Shown: positions 18,977-28,564, counted from the stretch's first letter. The stretch is 64,000 nucleotides of DNA from Paenibacillus sp. YN15 (GCF_003285005.1 NZ_QMFA01000004.1:228828-292827); one strand, 5' to 3'. The notes: generated by a model not told the origin, from the sequence alone. Numbers and translations: made by a program.

Positions 18977-21070
18977 TTATGGCATATCCGGCATGCTCCC
19001 CGTTAACCGGCGGGGCCGGCTGAGCACCCGGGCCTCATAGCCGTCCAGCCAGAACAATCCCGCTTCCACTTCTAGTCCCGTCTCCACGTCGCGGCAGGCA
19101 GGACCCGCCAGGGTCACGCGGCGCTTTTCCTTGTTGAAGTTCAGCAGGAAGACGTATTCCTCCGCCCCGTTGGCGCGTACCTGGGCGGTAACGCCGTCGG
19201 GCAGGCGGTTGCCGATGGCGCGGCGCAGTCCGGCAGTATTCATCAGCGCGGCATAAAATGCCTCGTGAAAGGCCTCCTCCATACGGGCGGCCAGATAATA
19301 TGCGCTGCCTTGTCCCCGCCGGTTCACCGTCAGCACCGGCATACCCGCATAGAAATCCTCTTTATAGACGGCCAGCGTCTCCGCCCCTTCCGGGTGAATC
19401 CGCTCGCACAGCTCGGAGCAGGCGTATTCGCCGGAGAGCCCCAGACCGTTGCCGTCCAGCAGCGAAACCGTGTTGGCTTCCCCGTCCTGCAACCCGTCGA
19501 TCTCCTCCGCCCATACGCCAAGGAGCTTCCGCAGAGGGCCGGGAAAGCCTCCCGTGTAACAAAGATCGGAAGCATCGACAATGCCCGACCAATAGGTGAC
19601 CACCAGCACGCCGCCAGTCTCAACGAAGCGCTCCAGCTTCGCCGCCGTCTCCTCCCGGCACAGGTAGAGCATAGGCGCCACAATCAGCCGGTAAGCCGAG
19701 AAATCGGCGTCGGCTCCCGCCACATCCACTGCCACACCATGCTGCCAGAACGGACGGTAGTGGGCATACAGCGTCTCCTCGTAGTGCAAGCCGCCGTTGC
19801 GGGGACCCTGGGCGTTCTCCACCGCCCACTTGTTGTCCCAATCGAACAGGATGGCGGCCTCCGCCTTTGTCCCGGCCCCCGCCACCGCCGTCAGCCGCTT
19901 CAGAGCAGAGCCCAGCTCCGCCACCTCGCGGAACACCCGGGTGTCATCCCGGCCGGCGTGGTCCACAACAGCGCCGTGGAATTTCTCGCTGGCGCCCCGG
20001 CTTTTGCGCCACTGAAAATACTGCACCGCGTCGGCGCCGTGGGCCACCGCCTGGAGGGAGGACAAGCGGTGCATACCTGGCCGCTTGAGCTTGCTGGCGG
20101 GCTGCCAGTTGGTGGTGCTGGGGGTGCTTTCCATCAGCACAAAAGGCCTGCCCTTCATGGAGCGGAACAGGTCATGCTGGAAGGAAACGGCCAGCGCCGC
20201 TTCGCTGTCATCCGTTTTTTCATGCCAGGCGGGGTAGGAATCCCAGGATAGAACGTCCAAATGCGGCGCAAACCGTCGGTAATCCAGGCCGTCATACAGC
20301 CCCATCATGTTGGTGGTGACAGGCAGCTCCGGATTGGCTTGGCGCAGCGGCGCGATTTCGTGCAGGCAGAAGTCCACGGTGCTGTCGGTCACAAACCGCC
20401 GCCAGTCCAGGTTCATTCCGTGGAGGATGTGCTCGCCGTGGGGAGCCAGGGATTCGATCTGCCGCCAGTCCGTGTAGGTGCGGGACCAGAAGGCGGTCCA
20501 CCAGGCTTTGTTGAGGGCATCCAGGGAGCCGTAGCGGGCCTGCAGCCAATGGCGGAACGCGTCCTGGCACAGATCGCAATGGCATTCCCCGCCGTATTCG
20601 TTGGACACATGCCAGCCCAGCACCGCCGGATGCCGGGCATACCGCTCCGCCAGCCGCCCGTTGATTTCCGCCACCTTTTGCCGGTATACCGGTGAGGTGC
20701 AGCAATGGTTGTGGCGGATGCCGAAGAGCCGGCGCACCCGGTCCGGGCCCACCCTCATCACTTCAGGGTATTGGGCCGCAAGCCACGGAGGCCGGGCCCC
20801 GCTGGGCGTAGCCAGCCAAACCCTCAGGCCGCCCGCCGCCAGCCGGTCCAAGGTCTCATCAAGCCAGCCGAAGGTGAAGACCCCCTCCTCCCGCTCCAGC
20901 GCCGACCAGGCGAAGATGCCCACGGCCATCACATTGCAGGACGCCTGCTGCATGAGCCGGACATCCTCCTTCAGCACGTCCGGTTCGTCCAGCCACTGCT
21001 CCGGGCTGTAGTCCGCGCCGTGCAGAAGGCCCGCCGGTTTAAAGCGGGCCAAATCTTGCTTTTCGTCCAT
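18977..21070 (-). CDS. Beta-galactosidase, glycoside hydrolase family 42
   Basis: 697 residues, full length for GH42. A TIM barrel starts GADYSPEQW. The acid/base Glu is E158 in HVSNEYGG and the nucleophile is E314 in VLMESTPS. Four cysteines (C123, C163, C165, C168; GGECHCDLC) form the family's structural zinc site. A beta-galactosidase trimerisation domain (about 395-610) and a small beta domain end the protein. There is no signal peptide, so it is cytoplasmic and cleaves imported galactosides. It is convergent with the importer operon, which suggests that importer carries galactose-containing oligosaccharides. Confidence 0.94.
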   Translation of the reverse strand: MDEKQDLARFKPAGLLHGADYSPEQWLDEPDVLKEDVRLMQQASCNVMAVGIFAWSALEREEGVFTFGWLDETLDRLAAGGLRVWLATPSGARPPWLAAQYPEVMRVGPDRVRRLFGIRHNHCCTSPVYRQKVAEINGRLAERYARHPAVLGWHVSNEYGGECHCDLCQDAFRHWLQARYGSLDALNKAWWTAFWSRTYTDWRQIESLAPHGEHILHGMNLDWRRFVTDSTVDFCLHEIAPLRQANPELPVTTNMMGLYDGLDYRRFAPHLDVLSWDSYPAWHEKTDDSEAALAVSFQHDLFRSMKGRPFVLMESTPSTTNWQPASKLKRPGMHRLSSLQAVAHGADAVQYFQWRKSRGASEKFHGAVVDHAGRDDTRVFREVAELGSALKRLTAVAGAGTKAEAAILFDWDNKWAVENAQGPRNGGLHYEETLYAHYRPFWQHGVAVDVAGADADFSAYRLIVAPMLYLCREETAAKLERFVETGGVLVVTYWSGIVDASDLCYTGGFPGPLRKLLGVWAEEIDGLQDGEANTVSLLDGNGLGLSGEYACSELCERIHPEGAETLAVYKEDFYAGMPVLTVNRRGQGSAYYLAARMEEAFHEAFYAALMNTAGLRRAIGNRLPDGVTAQVRANGAEEYVFLLNFNKEKRRVTLAGPACRDVETGLEVEAGLFWLDGYEARVLSRPRRLTGSMPDMP

Positions 21071-21201
21071 CCTCCCTTATCTCCCTTCAGGTTGCATGTT
21101 GACACCTCCAGTTTAAGGGGAGCGGCAGCGGAAGAACTACTGTCGATTGGTGCGATCCGTTAATGGACGGCTATGAATTTGGAGAATAACTGTCCGGAGG
21201 G

Positions 21202-21666
21202 CTACTTCTGTTTGAGCTCCGACAGCAGCTCGGTGACCATGGCGCCCAACCGGACGCTGATCTCCGCCCGCAGAGCCTCCCGCATGATCCCGAAGCGGTC
21301 CTCGTAGCCTCTGCAGATGAAGCGGTAATACAGCACGTTATCCGCCTGCTCGTCGGTTGTCATCTTCAGATTCCGCTTTTTCATCTCCCGCTGCAGGGCA
21401 TACAGCTCCCGGCTGATCCGGTTCAGCACCTGTTGGGTGACAGCGGTATACAGCTTCTTGAACAGATGGGAGGACAGGCCGATTTCCTCCAGGCTGCGCT
21501 CCACCATAATCTGCATGTTCTTAAGCACCACCGAATCCCGCACAAGGGTAAACTCCTCGGCGGTAGGCCGGTTCCCCGCCGGCTCATGGTGCCGGTCATA
21601 CTGCTCCTGATGCTCGGTCAACAGCATCTTCGAATTCCACCTTTCATTTCCGTCCAGCCGGCTCAT
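21202..21666 (-). CDS. Hypothetical protein coupled to the Y-family polymerase
   Basis: 154 residues, charged and mostly helical, with no motif I recognise. It contains MLLTEHQEQYDRHHE near the start and a conserved-looking DNVLYYRFICRGYEDRFGIMREALRAEI near the end. The ATG overlaps the stop of the polymerase gene (ATGA), so it is translationally coupled and SOS-controlled if the upstream LexA-like sites work. In Bacillus, UvrX/YqjW polymerases are followed by small YolD-like genes; this protein is in the same position but I do not see YolD motifs. A role with the polymerase is inference from position only. Confidence 0.75.
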   Translation of the reverse strand: MSRLDGNERWNSKMLLTEHQEQYDRHHEPAGNRPTAEEFTLVRDSVVLKNMQIMVERSLEEIGLSSHLFKKLYTAVTQQVLNRISRELYALQREMKKRNLKMTTDEQADNVLYYRFICRGYEDRFGIMREALRAEISVRLGAMVTELLSELKQK

Positions 21667-22931
21667 CGGTAATGGCCCCCGATCTGCTGCGCCCGCTCCC
21701 GGGCTACTCCGCTGTCCAAAAAGGAGGAGGCGCGCACAATGGCGGCGCTGCCGTATTGGTCCTTGATGGAGTCCAGCGTCTGCTCCAGCCGGTACAGGCG
21801 GGCGCGGTCGGCGAACAGCGTCAATTGATCCGTATCATCCGGCGACAGGTCCGTGAGCATCACCATGAGCCTTGTCACCGGCAGACCGCCCCAATGCCGC
21901 CGGAACAGCGCCAGAACCGCCGCCGCCGTTTCGTGGGTCAGCGAGGTGGGCTGTGGCAGCGTCATCTGCCGGTGAAATCCGCCATCCCGCTCCCCGTCCG
22001 TCTCCACCGCGCCTACCACGATGACCCGCCCCATCTGTCCACACCGCCGGGCCCTGCGGCAGACCTCCACAGCCAGCTCCAGAAGCACCACCTCGATATT
22101 CTCCCTGTTCCTGTAGAGGCTGGCCCGCAGCGCCTTGCCGTGGCTGATGGCCTTCAACGGCTTGCGGATGCTGGCCACCACAGGGCTCGGATCGATGCCC
22201 CTGGCCGTCTGCCAGTAATACTCCGCCTGGATATCGCTTTGTTTGCCCATTTCGCTCCGCAGCCGGCGCTTGAAATCCGCCAGCTCCAAACGGGCGATAT
22301 CCCCGATCAAAGGGAGGCCCATCCGCATAAAATGCCGAGTCATCCGGGAGGCGGTCATAAACATGTGCTGGACCGGCAGAGGCCAAAGGGCCTCCTCCAG
22401 GTTGGCGGCGTCCAGCCGGAACAGCCCTGACCGGTTGCGTTTGGCGAAGTTGTCCGTGGCCATCTTGGCCAAAATCTTCGTCGGGCCGATTCCCACCCGG
22501 CACCACACGCCTGTGGACAGCAGGATGCGGGTCTGGATCTCCCGGGCCAAGGACTCGACGGAGCCAAATAGAGCCAAAGACCCCGTTACGTCCAAAAACT
22601 GCTCGTCGATGGAATACGGCTCCACCTGGTCCGTGTAGCATTCGAAGATACCGGTGAGCAGCAGGGAAGCCTGGATGTACCGTTGCATCCGGGGACGGAT
22701 CACCACCAGCTCGGGGCATTTGCTCCGGGCATGGTTAATCCGTTCCGCCGTGGTCACACCCTGCTTTTTGGCGATGTGGCATGCGGCCAGAATAATCCCT
22801 GACGGGCGCTCGGGATCGCCAATGGCTACAGGGCGGTTAGCCAGCTCGGGCCTTCCGGCCTTTTCTACGCTGGCATAGAAGGATTGGGCGTCAATGAGGA
22901 ATATAGTGCGGTCTCCGGCTGCTTGTTGCAT
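21663..22931 (-). CDS. Y-family DNA polymerase, UvrX/YqjW (DinB-like) type
   Basis: 422 residues. The catalytic palm motifs are visible: IFLIDAQSFYASVEKA with D14, and YSIDEQFLDV (about residues 107-116) with the Asp-Glu pair. A helix-hairpin-helix region and the little-finger domain complete the usual length. The enzyme performs error-prone bypass of damaged bases. The UvrX branch is distinguished by FLIDAQSFYASVE and RINHARSKCPELVVIRPRM. The upstream region carries two LexA-like palindromes over the promoter. Confidence 0.9.
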   Translation of the reverse strand: MQQAAGDRTIFLIDAQSFYASVEKAGRPELANRPVAIGDPERPSGIILAACHIAKKQGVTTAERINHARSKCPELVVIRPRMQRYIQASLLLTGIFECYTDQVEPYSIDEQFLDVTGSLALFGSVESLAREIQTRILLSTGVWCRVGIGPTKILAKMATDNFAKRNRSGLFRLDAANLEEALWPLPVQHMFMTASRMTRHFMRMGLPLIGDIARLELADFKRRLRSEMGKQSDIQAEYYWQTARGIDPSPVVASIRKPLKAISHGKALRASLYRNRENIEVVLLELAVEVCRRARRCGQMGRVIVVGAVETDGERDGGFHRQMTLPQPTSLTHETAAAVLALFRRHWGGLPVTRLMVMLTDLSPDDTDQLTLFADRARLYRLEQTLDSIKDQYGSAAIVRASSFLDSGVARERAQQIGGHYR

Positions 22932-22981
22932 AATGATGTTCGCCTCCCCAATTTCCGCAATGCAGCTTCTGCTTCGGATAG

Positions 22982-22995
22982 AGAATATATGTTCT
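22982..22995. promoter_or_regulatory. LexA-like SOS box, proximal
   Basis: AGAATATATGTTCT, an inverted repeat related to the Gram-positive LexA (DinR) box CGAACxxxxGTTCG. It differs at the outermost bases and one inner base. It lies just downstream of the candidate -10 of the polymerase gene. Confidence 0.5.
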
Positions 22996-22996
22996 T

Positions 22997-23028
22997 ATTA
23001 TATACACGAACGCATATTCGTATGCAAG
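22997..23028 (-). promoter_or_regulatory. Promoter and distal LexA-like box of the polymerase gene
   Basis: On the minus strand a perfect -10 TATAAT (22997-23002) follows a weak -35 TTGCAT with a long 19-bp spacer. The spacer contains CGAACGCATATTCG (23007-23020), which matches the Bacillus LexA box consensus at all but one specified position. Repression by LexA would block polymerase access until DNA damage. Confidence 0.6.
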
Positions 23029-23054
23029 AGGAAAATACACCCAAGAATAAAAGG

Positions 23055-23390
23055 GGCTGTCCGAAAAGTACGCCAAGGTGAATCCATATTGGGCAGAAAA
23101 GAGCGGGAGGTGGTAAAAGGGTTTCTGCAAGAAAACCCGCTTCGGAAGCATACGTCTGAGGGCAAGCAGAATCTGGCTAACGAATCTGTCTCACGCTATT
23201 TCGCAAAAACGGGCATGAAAAAAAATCTAACGAATCTATATCGCGTTATTCGCCGGTTTGAACGCATTTCGGCGCAAATTCGGACAAATAGCAATACTAC
23301 GATTCGTTAGATTTCAAACAGGCTCACCTATAGTCAAATAGCGATACCTGGATTCGTTAGCGTTTCTCCCATTTGACTTTTCGGACAGCC
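23055..23390. repeat. Four-unit palindromic repeat, family I, copy A (MITE-like)
   Basis: 336 bp bounded by a perfect 15-bp inverted repeat GGCTGTCCGAAAAGT / ACTTTTCGGACAGCC. Inside are four about 25-bp units built on CTAACGAATC-N-GCTATTT: two forward (23177-23201, 23227-23250) and two inverted (23286-23310, 23336-23360). Related copies are at 28565-28774 and 53939-54146. The ends resemble those of IS elements and there is no transposase frame, so a non-autonomous element is plausible. No target duplication is obvious. It fills most of the 467-bp space between the polymerase and chemoreceptor genes. Confidence 0.85.
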
Positions 23391-23398
23391 TCGTTGGA

Positions 23399-25147
23399 CT
23401 AGGCGATTTTGAAATAGGCGACAGAATCGTTCAGGATCTTGACAACGGCCATCAATTCCTCGGAGGCGGCGGAGATGTTTTCCATCATGGCCAGCTGCTC
23501 CTCTGTGGCGGCGGCTATCCCTTGAGACTTCGTCAGGATATGCCCGGAACCGGCAACAGAGGTTTCCATGGTAGCGGAAATTTCCTCCGAGCTGGCCGAC
23601 ATTTCCTGGGCAATGGCGGAGGTTGCGTGGATTTGGGCCACCATCTCCTGGACCGACTGGAGAATGGTCTGGAAGCTGGCGCTGACCTCCTGCATCATCC
23701 GGGAGCCTGCTCCCGCTTCCTCCTTCGTAGTATCCATGGCGCCGGAGACCCGGCCGATCTCCTGACGGGTTTCCTGAATCAGCCCGTTAATGCCGTCGGC
23801 GGATTCGATGGATTGGCTGGCCAGCTTGCGGATTTCGTTGGCCACCACGCTGAAGCCTCTTCCGTGCTCGCCGGCCCGGGCGGCCTCGATGGAAGCGTTC
23901 AGGGACAGCAGGTTTGTCTGGTTGGCGAAGGTGGTGATGCTGTCGGCAATTTCTCCGATTTGGTCCGACTTCCGCGACAGGGCCAGCACACTGTCCGACA
24001 GCTGGTTCACCGCCTGCAGAATATTGGATATCTGCTGCTGAAGCTGTTCCAGCAGCCGGTTGCCGTTCTGGGCATGGTGCGAGGTCAGAGAGGACTGCTC
24101 GGCTATAACACTGGCGTTTCCGGCCACCCGCTGAATCCCCACGGACATTTCCTCCACCACTTTGCCCGTCTCCACACTGCCTCTGGCTTGCGTCTCCACA
24201 TCCTCGGTCATTTCCTGGATGCTGGCGGCAACATGCTCCGCGGCCGCGGCGGATTCCTTGGAGGAGCCGGACAATTCGCTGGAAGCATCCTGCACAAACT
24301 GGGTGTTGGCGGCGATTACCCCGATCAGCTCCTTCATTTTAGCCACCATGGCATCCACCGATTGGGTGATCTGCCCCAATTCATCGCGGGCGTACCGGGT
24401 TTTCGGCTCATGGCGGAGATCCCCTGCCGCCACATTCCGGGTAATGGCGGCAATTCTGCGGATGGTGGTCATAATATGCCGGATGACGCCCAGACCTGCC
24501 CCCAGCAGAACCACTACGGCAATCCCCACGCAGATATAAACTGTGCGGGCGGCCGCTTCATTCTGCCCGCGGATGGTTTCCATGCCGGTGCGGGCATACT
24601 CGTCGAGAATTTCGCCGATTTCATTCAGCCGCTCCCGGCCTTCCTCGAAGGCCGCCAACTGCTTGGCGTCATTGGCGGCGTCGCTCTGGAGCCGGGCGGA
24701 TTGGACCGCACCGCCAACCATTGCCGCCCATTGGTCAAACCGGGTATGAAAACCGGCGAGATTTTGTTCCACAGACTGCCGAGTGCCGCTGTGGCTCTCC
24801 GCCAGCAGATTATGGCTGCCCATAATTTCGGCTGCCTGCCTGATCCGGTTATTGGTCTGTTCAATGTTCTCCTGGAGGACCGCCAGCTCCCTGGTCCGCT
24901 CGTCAGCGGTCAAGGCTCCGGACGCCAGCAGCTGATAAGCAGTCAGGGCCTGATACATATCACGGTCGGCATTCAGCACCAGTGAAGTGCTTTTATTGGT
25001 TACATCATAAAGTGAGGTAGTCAGGCTGTCCGTGTCCTTTTGATTCTCGCCGAGCAAGTAAAAGCTTGTGGCTGCGTACAAAAGAGAGGGAATCAAAAGA
25101 AGCAGGATCAGTCGAACGCGGATGGAAAGCAATTTTGTCATGGTCAT
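23399..25147 (-). CDS. Methyl-accepting chemotaxis protein
   Basis: About 582 residues from the start at 25147, which follows GGAGG; an ATG six bases later (25141) is equally possible, and the frame is open further upstream without support. Order: membrane segment ([21 protein letters not shown]), extracellular four-helix-bundle sensing domain, second membrane segment ([20 protein letters not shown]), HAMP domain and a long signalling coiled coil. The coiled coil has the hairpin signature [24 protein letters not shown]. It signals through CheA/CheW to the flagellar motor. The ligand is unknown. It is a single gene with no chemotaxis neighbours. Confidence 0.93.
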   Translation of the reverse strand: MTMTKLLSIRVRLILLLLIPSLLYAATSFYLLGENQKDTDSLTTSLYDVTNKSTSLVLNADRDMYQALTAYQLLASGALTADERTRELAVLQENIEQTNNRIRQAAEIMGSHNLLAESHSGTRQSVEQNLAGFHTRFDQWAAMVGGAVQSARLQSDAANDAKQLAAFEEGRERLNEIGEILDEYARTGMETIRGQNEAAARTVYICVGIAVVVLLGAGLGVIRHIMTTIRRIAAITRNVAAGDLRHEPKTRYARDELGQITQSVDAMVAKMKELIGVIAANTQFVQDASSELSGSSKESAAAAEHVAASIQEMTEDVETQARGSVETGKVVEEMSVGIQRVAGNASVIAEQSSLTSHHAQNGNRLLEQLQQQISNILQAVNQLSDSVLALSRKSDQIGEIADSITTFANQTNLLSLNASIEAARAGEHGRGFSVVANEIRKLASQSIESADGINGLIQETRQEIGRVSGAMDTTKEEAGAGSRMMQEVSASFQTILQSVQEMVAQIHATSAIAQEMSASSEEISATMETSVAGSGHILTKSQGIAAATEEQLAMMENISAASEELMAVVKILNDSVAYFKIA

Positions 25148-25180
25148 CAGGCCTCCACATACAGATACGGTGCCTGACTT

Positions 25181-25205
25181 ATATCGGAAGAATGATTCCC
25201 GTTTA
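25181..25205 (-). promoter_or_regulatory. Possible sigma-D type promoter of the chemoreceptor
   Basis: On the minus strand TAAA is followed by TCCGATAT (consensus TAAA-N15-GCCGATAT). The -10 matches at seven of eight bases, but the spacing here is 13, shorter than usual. It ends about 34 bp before the start codon. Confidence 0.35.
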
Positions 25206-25392
25206 TTAGGGGACATCTGCAATGGCTGCTCTGCAGCTTGCCTCTGGCCGGCAAAATCCCGGCCATCCCCACCCCGCCATCCCCAATCTTGACAACACCG
25301 CGAACTTTACCCGGATTAGCCTCATGCGGCATCAATGTATGGTATACTGATTAACGTTTTGTTTATATCATACCGGATAAGGAGCGTTCGCC

Positions 25393-26964
25393 ATGAATGA
25401 AGAAAACAGTGCGCGGGGCATCCTGCACTTCTGGCACGGGACGAAATTTCGCTTAATCGCTCTTGGTCTCGGCGTCGGCCTGGCGGCTGGCATTGTTGTT
25501 GTGCTTTACCGCTACGTGATTGAATTGTCTCTGGAATTCTCCCTGCAGGTCTACGGCTATTTAAGGGAGAGGCCCTGGTATATCCCCCTTTGGTTCGTGG
25601 TTCTGGCATTGTGCGGCTGGCTGACGGGACGGATTGTCGGGCGGAACCCCATTGTATCGGGCAGCGGCATTCCCCAGGTCAAAGGGATTCTCCAGCGCAA
25701 GCTGGCCATGAACTGGTGGAAAACGGTGCTGGCCAAGTTTGCCGGAGGGGCTCTAAGCATCGGCGCGGGACTCTCCCTGGGCAGGGAGGGGCCCTCCATC
25801 CAGATTGGCTCGGCCATCGGCATGGGGTTCAGCAAGCTTCTGCACAAGCCCAAAGTAACCGAGCATTTCCTGATAACCTGCGGCGCCAGCGCCGGTTTGG
25901 CTGCCGCCTTCAACGCCCCCATTGCCGGCGCCGTTTTCGCCCTGGAGGAGCTGCACAACAGCTTCTCTCCCGTCATTATGATTACCGCTCTGGCCTCATC
26001 CATTGTTGCGGATATGGTCTCCAAGGAATTTTTCGGCTTGCAGCCCATTTTTGAATTTCGCGGAATATCGGCTATTCCTCTGGCCGAATACGGACATCTG
26101 ATCGTGTTGGGGATTATCCTCGGCTTTGCCGGACTGCTGTTTAATGTCAGCCTGTGCAAAGCCCAGGATGTTTACAAACGCCTGAAGCTTCCCTTGGAGC
26201 TTCGCATGATCCTCCCCTTTCTGGTTGCAGGCTGCCTGGGTCTTGTGCTGCCCCAGGTGCTGGGAGGCGGAAACCATCTGGTCAACAGTCTGCTTACGGA
26301 CAACCGGCCGCTGTTGATCCTGGCGGTGATCCTGGCTGCAAAATACTTGTTTACCATGATCAGCTACGGCTCCTCGGCGCCTGGCGGAATATTCCTGCCC
26401 ATGCTGGCTTTGGGGGCGCTGATTGGCCTTGTGTACTCCAAGGCATGGGGAATGGCGACGGGAGCGGAGTCCTTCTATGCCGCCAATTTCATTATCCTGG
26501 CCATGGCCGGTTTTTTTGCCGCAGTTGTGAAGGCCCCCATGACCGGTATTATTCTGCTGACGGAAATGACCGGTTCATTTTCCAATCTGTTATCCATGGG
26601 ACTGGTTTGCCTGGCCGCTTACGTGACAGCGGACGCCCTGGGCTCCAAACCCGTTTATGAGCTGCTCCTGCATCGGTATCTTTCCAACAAAGGCGTTCCC
26701 GGCTACACAGCGGAGGAGAAGCATAAGGTACTGCTGGAGATTGCCGTCCATCCCGGCTCGCCTATGGACCGCAAGCGCATCCGGGATATCCGCTGGCCGG
26801 ACCGCTGTCTGGTGGTGGGCATCCAGAAGGGGAGCAGCGAAGTGATCCCCACGGGCTCCACCCGTATAGCCTCGGGGGATTCCCTGGTGGTGCTGGCCGA
26901 TGAGGATACGGCAAGCCAGGTAGAGTCCACTCTGGCGGGCCAGGCTGCCAGCAAATTTAGCTGA
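25393..26964 (+). CDS. ClC chloride/proton antiporter with C-terminal TrkA-C domain
   Basis: 523 residues. The ClC membrane core shows the three anion-site signatures: GSGIP (about 90-94), GREGP (130-134, gating Glu E132) and GIFLPMLALGA in the second half. The inner proton glutamate region reads FALEELHN (E185/E186), favouring exchange rather than channel activity. After residue 435 a TrkA-C/RCK-C-like domain follows (IRDIRWPDRCLVVGIQKGSSEVIPTGSTRI), probably a ligand-sensing regulatory domain. It is expressed alone, with a terminator after it. Confidence 0.93.
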   Translation: MNEENSARGILHFWHGTKFRLIALGLGVGLAAGIVVVLYRYVIELSLEFSLQVYGYLRERPWYIPLWFVVLALCGWLTGRIVGRNPIVSGSGIPQVKGILQRKLAMNWWKTVLAKFAGGALSIGAGLSLGREGPSIQIGSAIGMGFSKLLHKPKVTEHFLITCGASAGLAAAFNAPIAGAVFALEELHNSFSPVIMITALASSIVADMVSKEFFGLQPIFEFRGISAIPLAEYGHLIVLGIILGFAGLLFNVSLCKAQDVYKRLKLPLELRMILPFLVAGCLGLVLPQVLGGGNHLVNSLLTDNRPLLILAVILAAKYLFTMISYGSSAPGGIFLPMLALGALIGLVYSKAWGMATGAESFYAANFIILAMAGFFAAVVKAPMTGIILLTEMTGSFSNLLSMGLVCLAAYVTADALGSKPVYELLLHRYLSNKGVPGYTAEEKHKVLLEIAVHPGSPMDRKRIRDIRWPDRCLVVGIQKGSSEVIPTGSTRIASGDSLVVLADEDTASQVESTLAGQAASKFS

Positions 26965-27037
26965 ACCAATGGAAGAAACAGAACCGTACTGGCTGAGGAG
27001 GCGGAAACAACACCGGCATAACAAAGGGGTGGCAGCA

Positions 27038-27067
27038 GGCCGTTGGACAATCTCCAACGGCCTCTTT
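27038..27067 (+). terminator. Rho-independent terminator after the ClC gene
   Basis: Ten-base perfect stem GGCCGTTGGA / TCCAACGGCC with loop CAATC, followed by TCTTT. The rest of the 368-bp spacer before the HD-GYP gene shows no gene; it should hold that gene's promoter. Confidence 0.8.
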
Positions 27068-27332
27068 CCTCATCGGTCCGGCAGCGGCCGCTTGGCTGGC
27101 AGGGGCTTTTTCCCCAAGGGAGAAATACCCAGCCGGCACTGGCATCTAGTGCTATCCTCACGGAAAGTCCCTTCTGCGGATGGAAGCTTATGCTACTCCC
27201 GATTCATTTTTCATTTTCATCTAATGAAAGCTGTCCGTTATACCGAAAATTTTTCATGCTTTTATGCTGCAGCACACATCCGAATCCCGGATTTATAAGC
27301 CTAAATACATAGAACCTCGGGAGGTATGCGAA

Positions 27333-28388
27333 ATGCCGGCCAAAGAGTACGAAGAGTTGATCGGGAAACAACTGACAGCCAATATTTACGATGCCAAAGG
27401 GACCCTGCTTATCGGCGAAGGAACCATCCTTCGGCCAAGCCATATTGAGAAGCTTGCCAACTTCAAGGTTAAGGCCGCAGATGTGGAGGCAGTAAAAGTG
27501 GAATTGCGCCGGGCAGGGCAGGAAGGCGGCCGCGGCGAAAAAGAGGCCGACTCCCGGGAAAAAGCAAGGCTGGCGGGAGAGCATCTGAACCACATCGACT
27601 TCTTCGTTCATCAAAACAGCGTTGTTCCTCTTGAAGAGGTGGAGGAGAAGGTATTGCCCTACATCCGCGAAACCGCCCTGCGCTACAATGTATTTCAAGT
27701 GTTCTTCGAGCTGAAGAACCAGGGAGATTACCGGTACAAGCAAATCCTGGGCGTGGCTGTCATGGCAACGGCTCTGGGCAAACGGCTGCAAATGGAAGAG
27801 AAAGAGCTGGCCCTTTTGTCCACCGCCGCCATCCTGTACGATATCGGCTCCGTCCAGCTGCCCTCCTCACTGATTAACAAACCCGCGAGATTCGATACCC
27901 ATGACTACGCCATTATGAAGCAGCACACCGTGCTGGGATACGAGCTGTTAACCAAATCCGGCGTGGACCCGCGGATCGCCTCTGTTGCCCTGCAGCATCA
28001 TGAACGGGAAAACGGCAGCGGCTATCCCAACGCCCTGAAGGGGGATCAGATCGACCGGTTAAGCAAAATTGTGGCCTTGGCCGATGTTTACATGGCCTTG
28101 ACCTCAGACCGCCCCCACCGGCCGGCGTTCACCTTTTTTGACGCCGTCAATGAAATCCACCAGCAGATTATTGAAAACCGGCTGGACTCGGTTATCGGCT
28201 TTACCTTCCTGGACTTGATCCTGTCCCGGCAAAACGGCTGCGACGTGATTCTCTCCGACGGCCGCCGGGGAAAAATCCTGCTGACCAACGTCAACTATCC
28301 CACCCAACCGCTGATCGTGCTGGAGAATAGCGAGTTTATGGACCTGAGCAAGGCGCAGGACGTGAAGATTCAGGAAGTCGTGGGGTGA
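27333..28388 (+). CDS. HD-GYP domain protein with degenerate metal site
   Basis: 351 residues from the ATG at 27333, eight bases after GGAGG. An N-terminal region of about 120 residues precedes an HD-GYP-type domain (about 125-300). Retained landmarks are IMKQHTVLGYELL and HHERENGSGYP. The HD dyad, normally LHDIGK, reads LYDIGS, so the His ligand is Tyr and the Lys is Ser. The first His region (usually YxHS) reads YKQIL, and ADVFDALT reads ADVYMALT. Active HD-GYP proteins hydrolyse cyclic di-GMP; this one probably lacks catalysis and may act as a binding or scaffold protein (inference). A C-terminal extension of about 60 residues is present. Confidence 0.85.
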   Translation: MPAKEYEELIGKQLTANIYDAKGTLLIGEGTILRPSHIEKLANFKVKAADVEAVKVELRRAGQEGGRGEKEADSREKARLAGEHLNHIDFFVHQNSVVPLEEVEEKVLPYIRETALRYNVFQVFFELKNQGDYRYKQILGVAVMATALGKRLQMEEKELALLSTAAILYDIGSVQLPSSLINKPARFDTHDYAIMKQHTVLGYELLTKSGVDPRIASVALQHHERENGSGYPNALKGDQIDRLSKIVALADVYMALTSDRPHRPAFTFFDAVNEIHQQIIENRLDSVIGFTFLDLILSRQNGCDVILSDGRRGKILLTNVNYPTQPLIVLENSEFMDLSKAQDVKIQEVVG

Positions 28389-28419
28389 GGAGGCTATTGC
28401 CCCTCCTTGCTGCCCAGCC

Positions 28420-28458
28420 AAAAGCCCCAACCGCATGTATGCAGAAGGGGCTTTTTTG
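28420..28458 (+). terminator. Rho-independent terminator after the HD-GYP gene
   Basis: AAAAGCCCC pairs with GGGGCTTTT, followed by more T. Confidence 0.75.
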
Positions 28459-28564
28459 CTTTGAATCATGTTTTATTTCTGTTTACACACATACCCGTCA
28501 CTAAACGTTTTTTTCTCAATGACCCCCTTTAGCCCCTTGGTGCTCTTGATGGAATACCGTCTGG

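Noticed and set aside
23177..23310. Short frames inside the family I repeats (peptides like RYFAKTG...LTNLYRVIRRFERISAQ)
   Set aside because: The same text occurs in all copies because the DNA is repeated; no start signal and the DNA is palindromic, so not a gene.
23177..23360. CRISPR array
   Set aside because: Units are only four, half are inverted, spacers are the same between copies and no cas genes are present.
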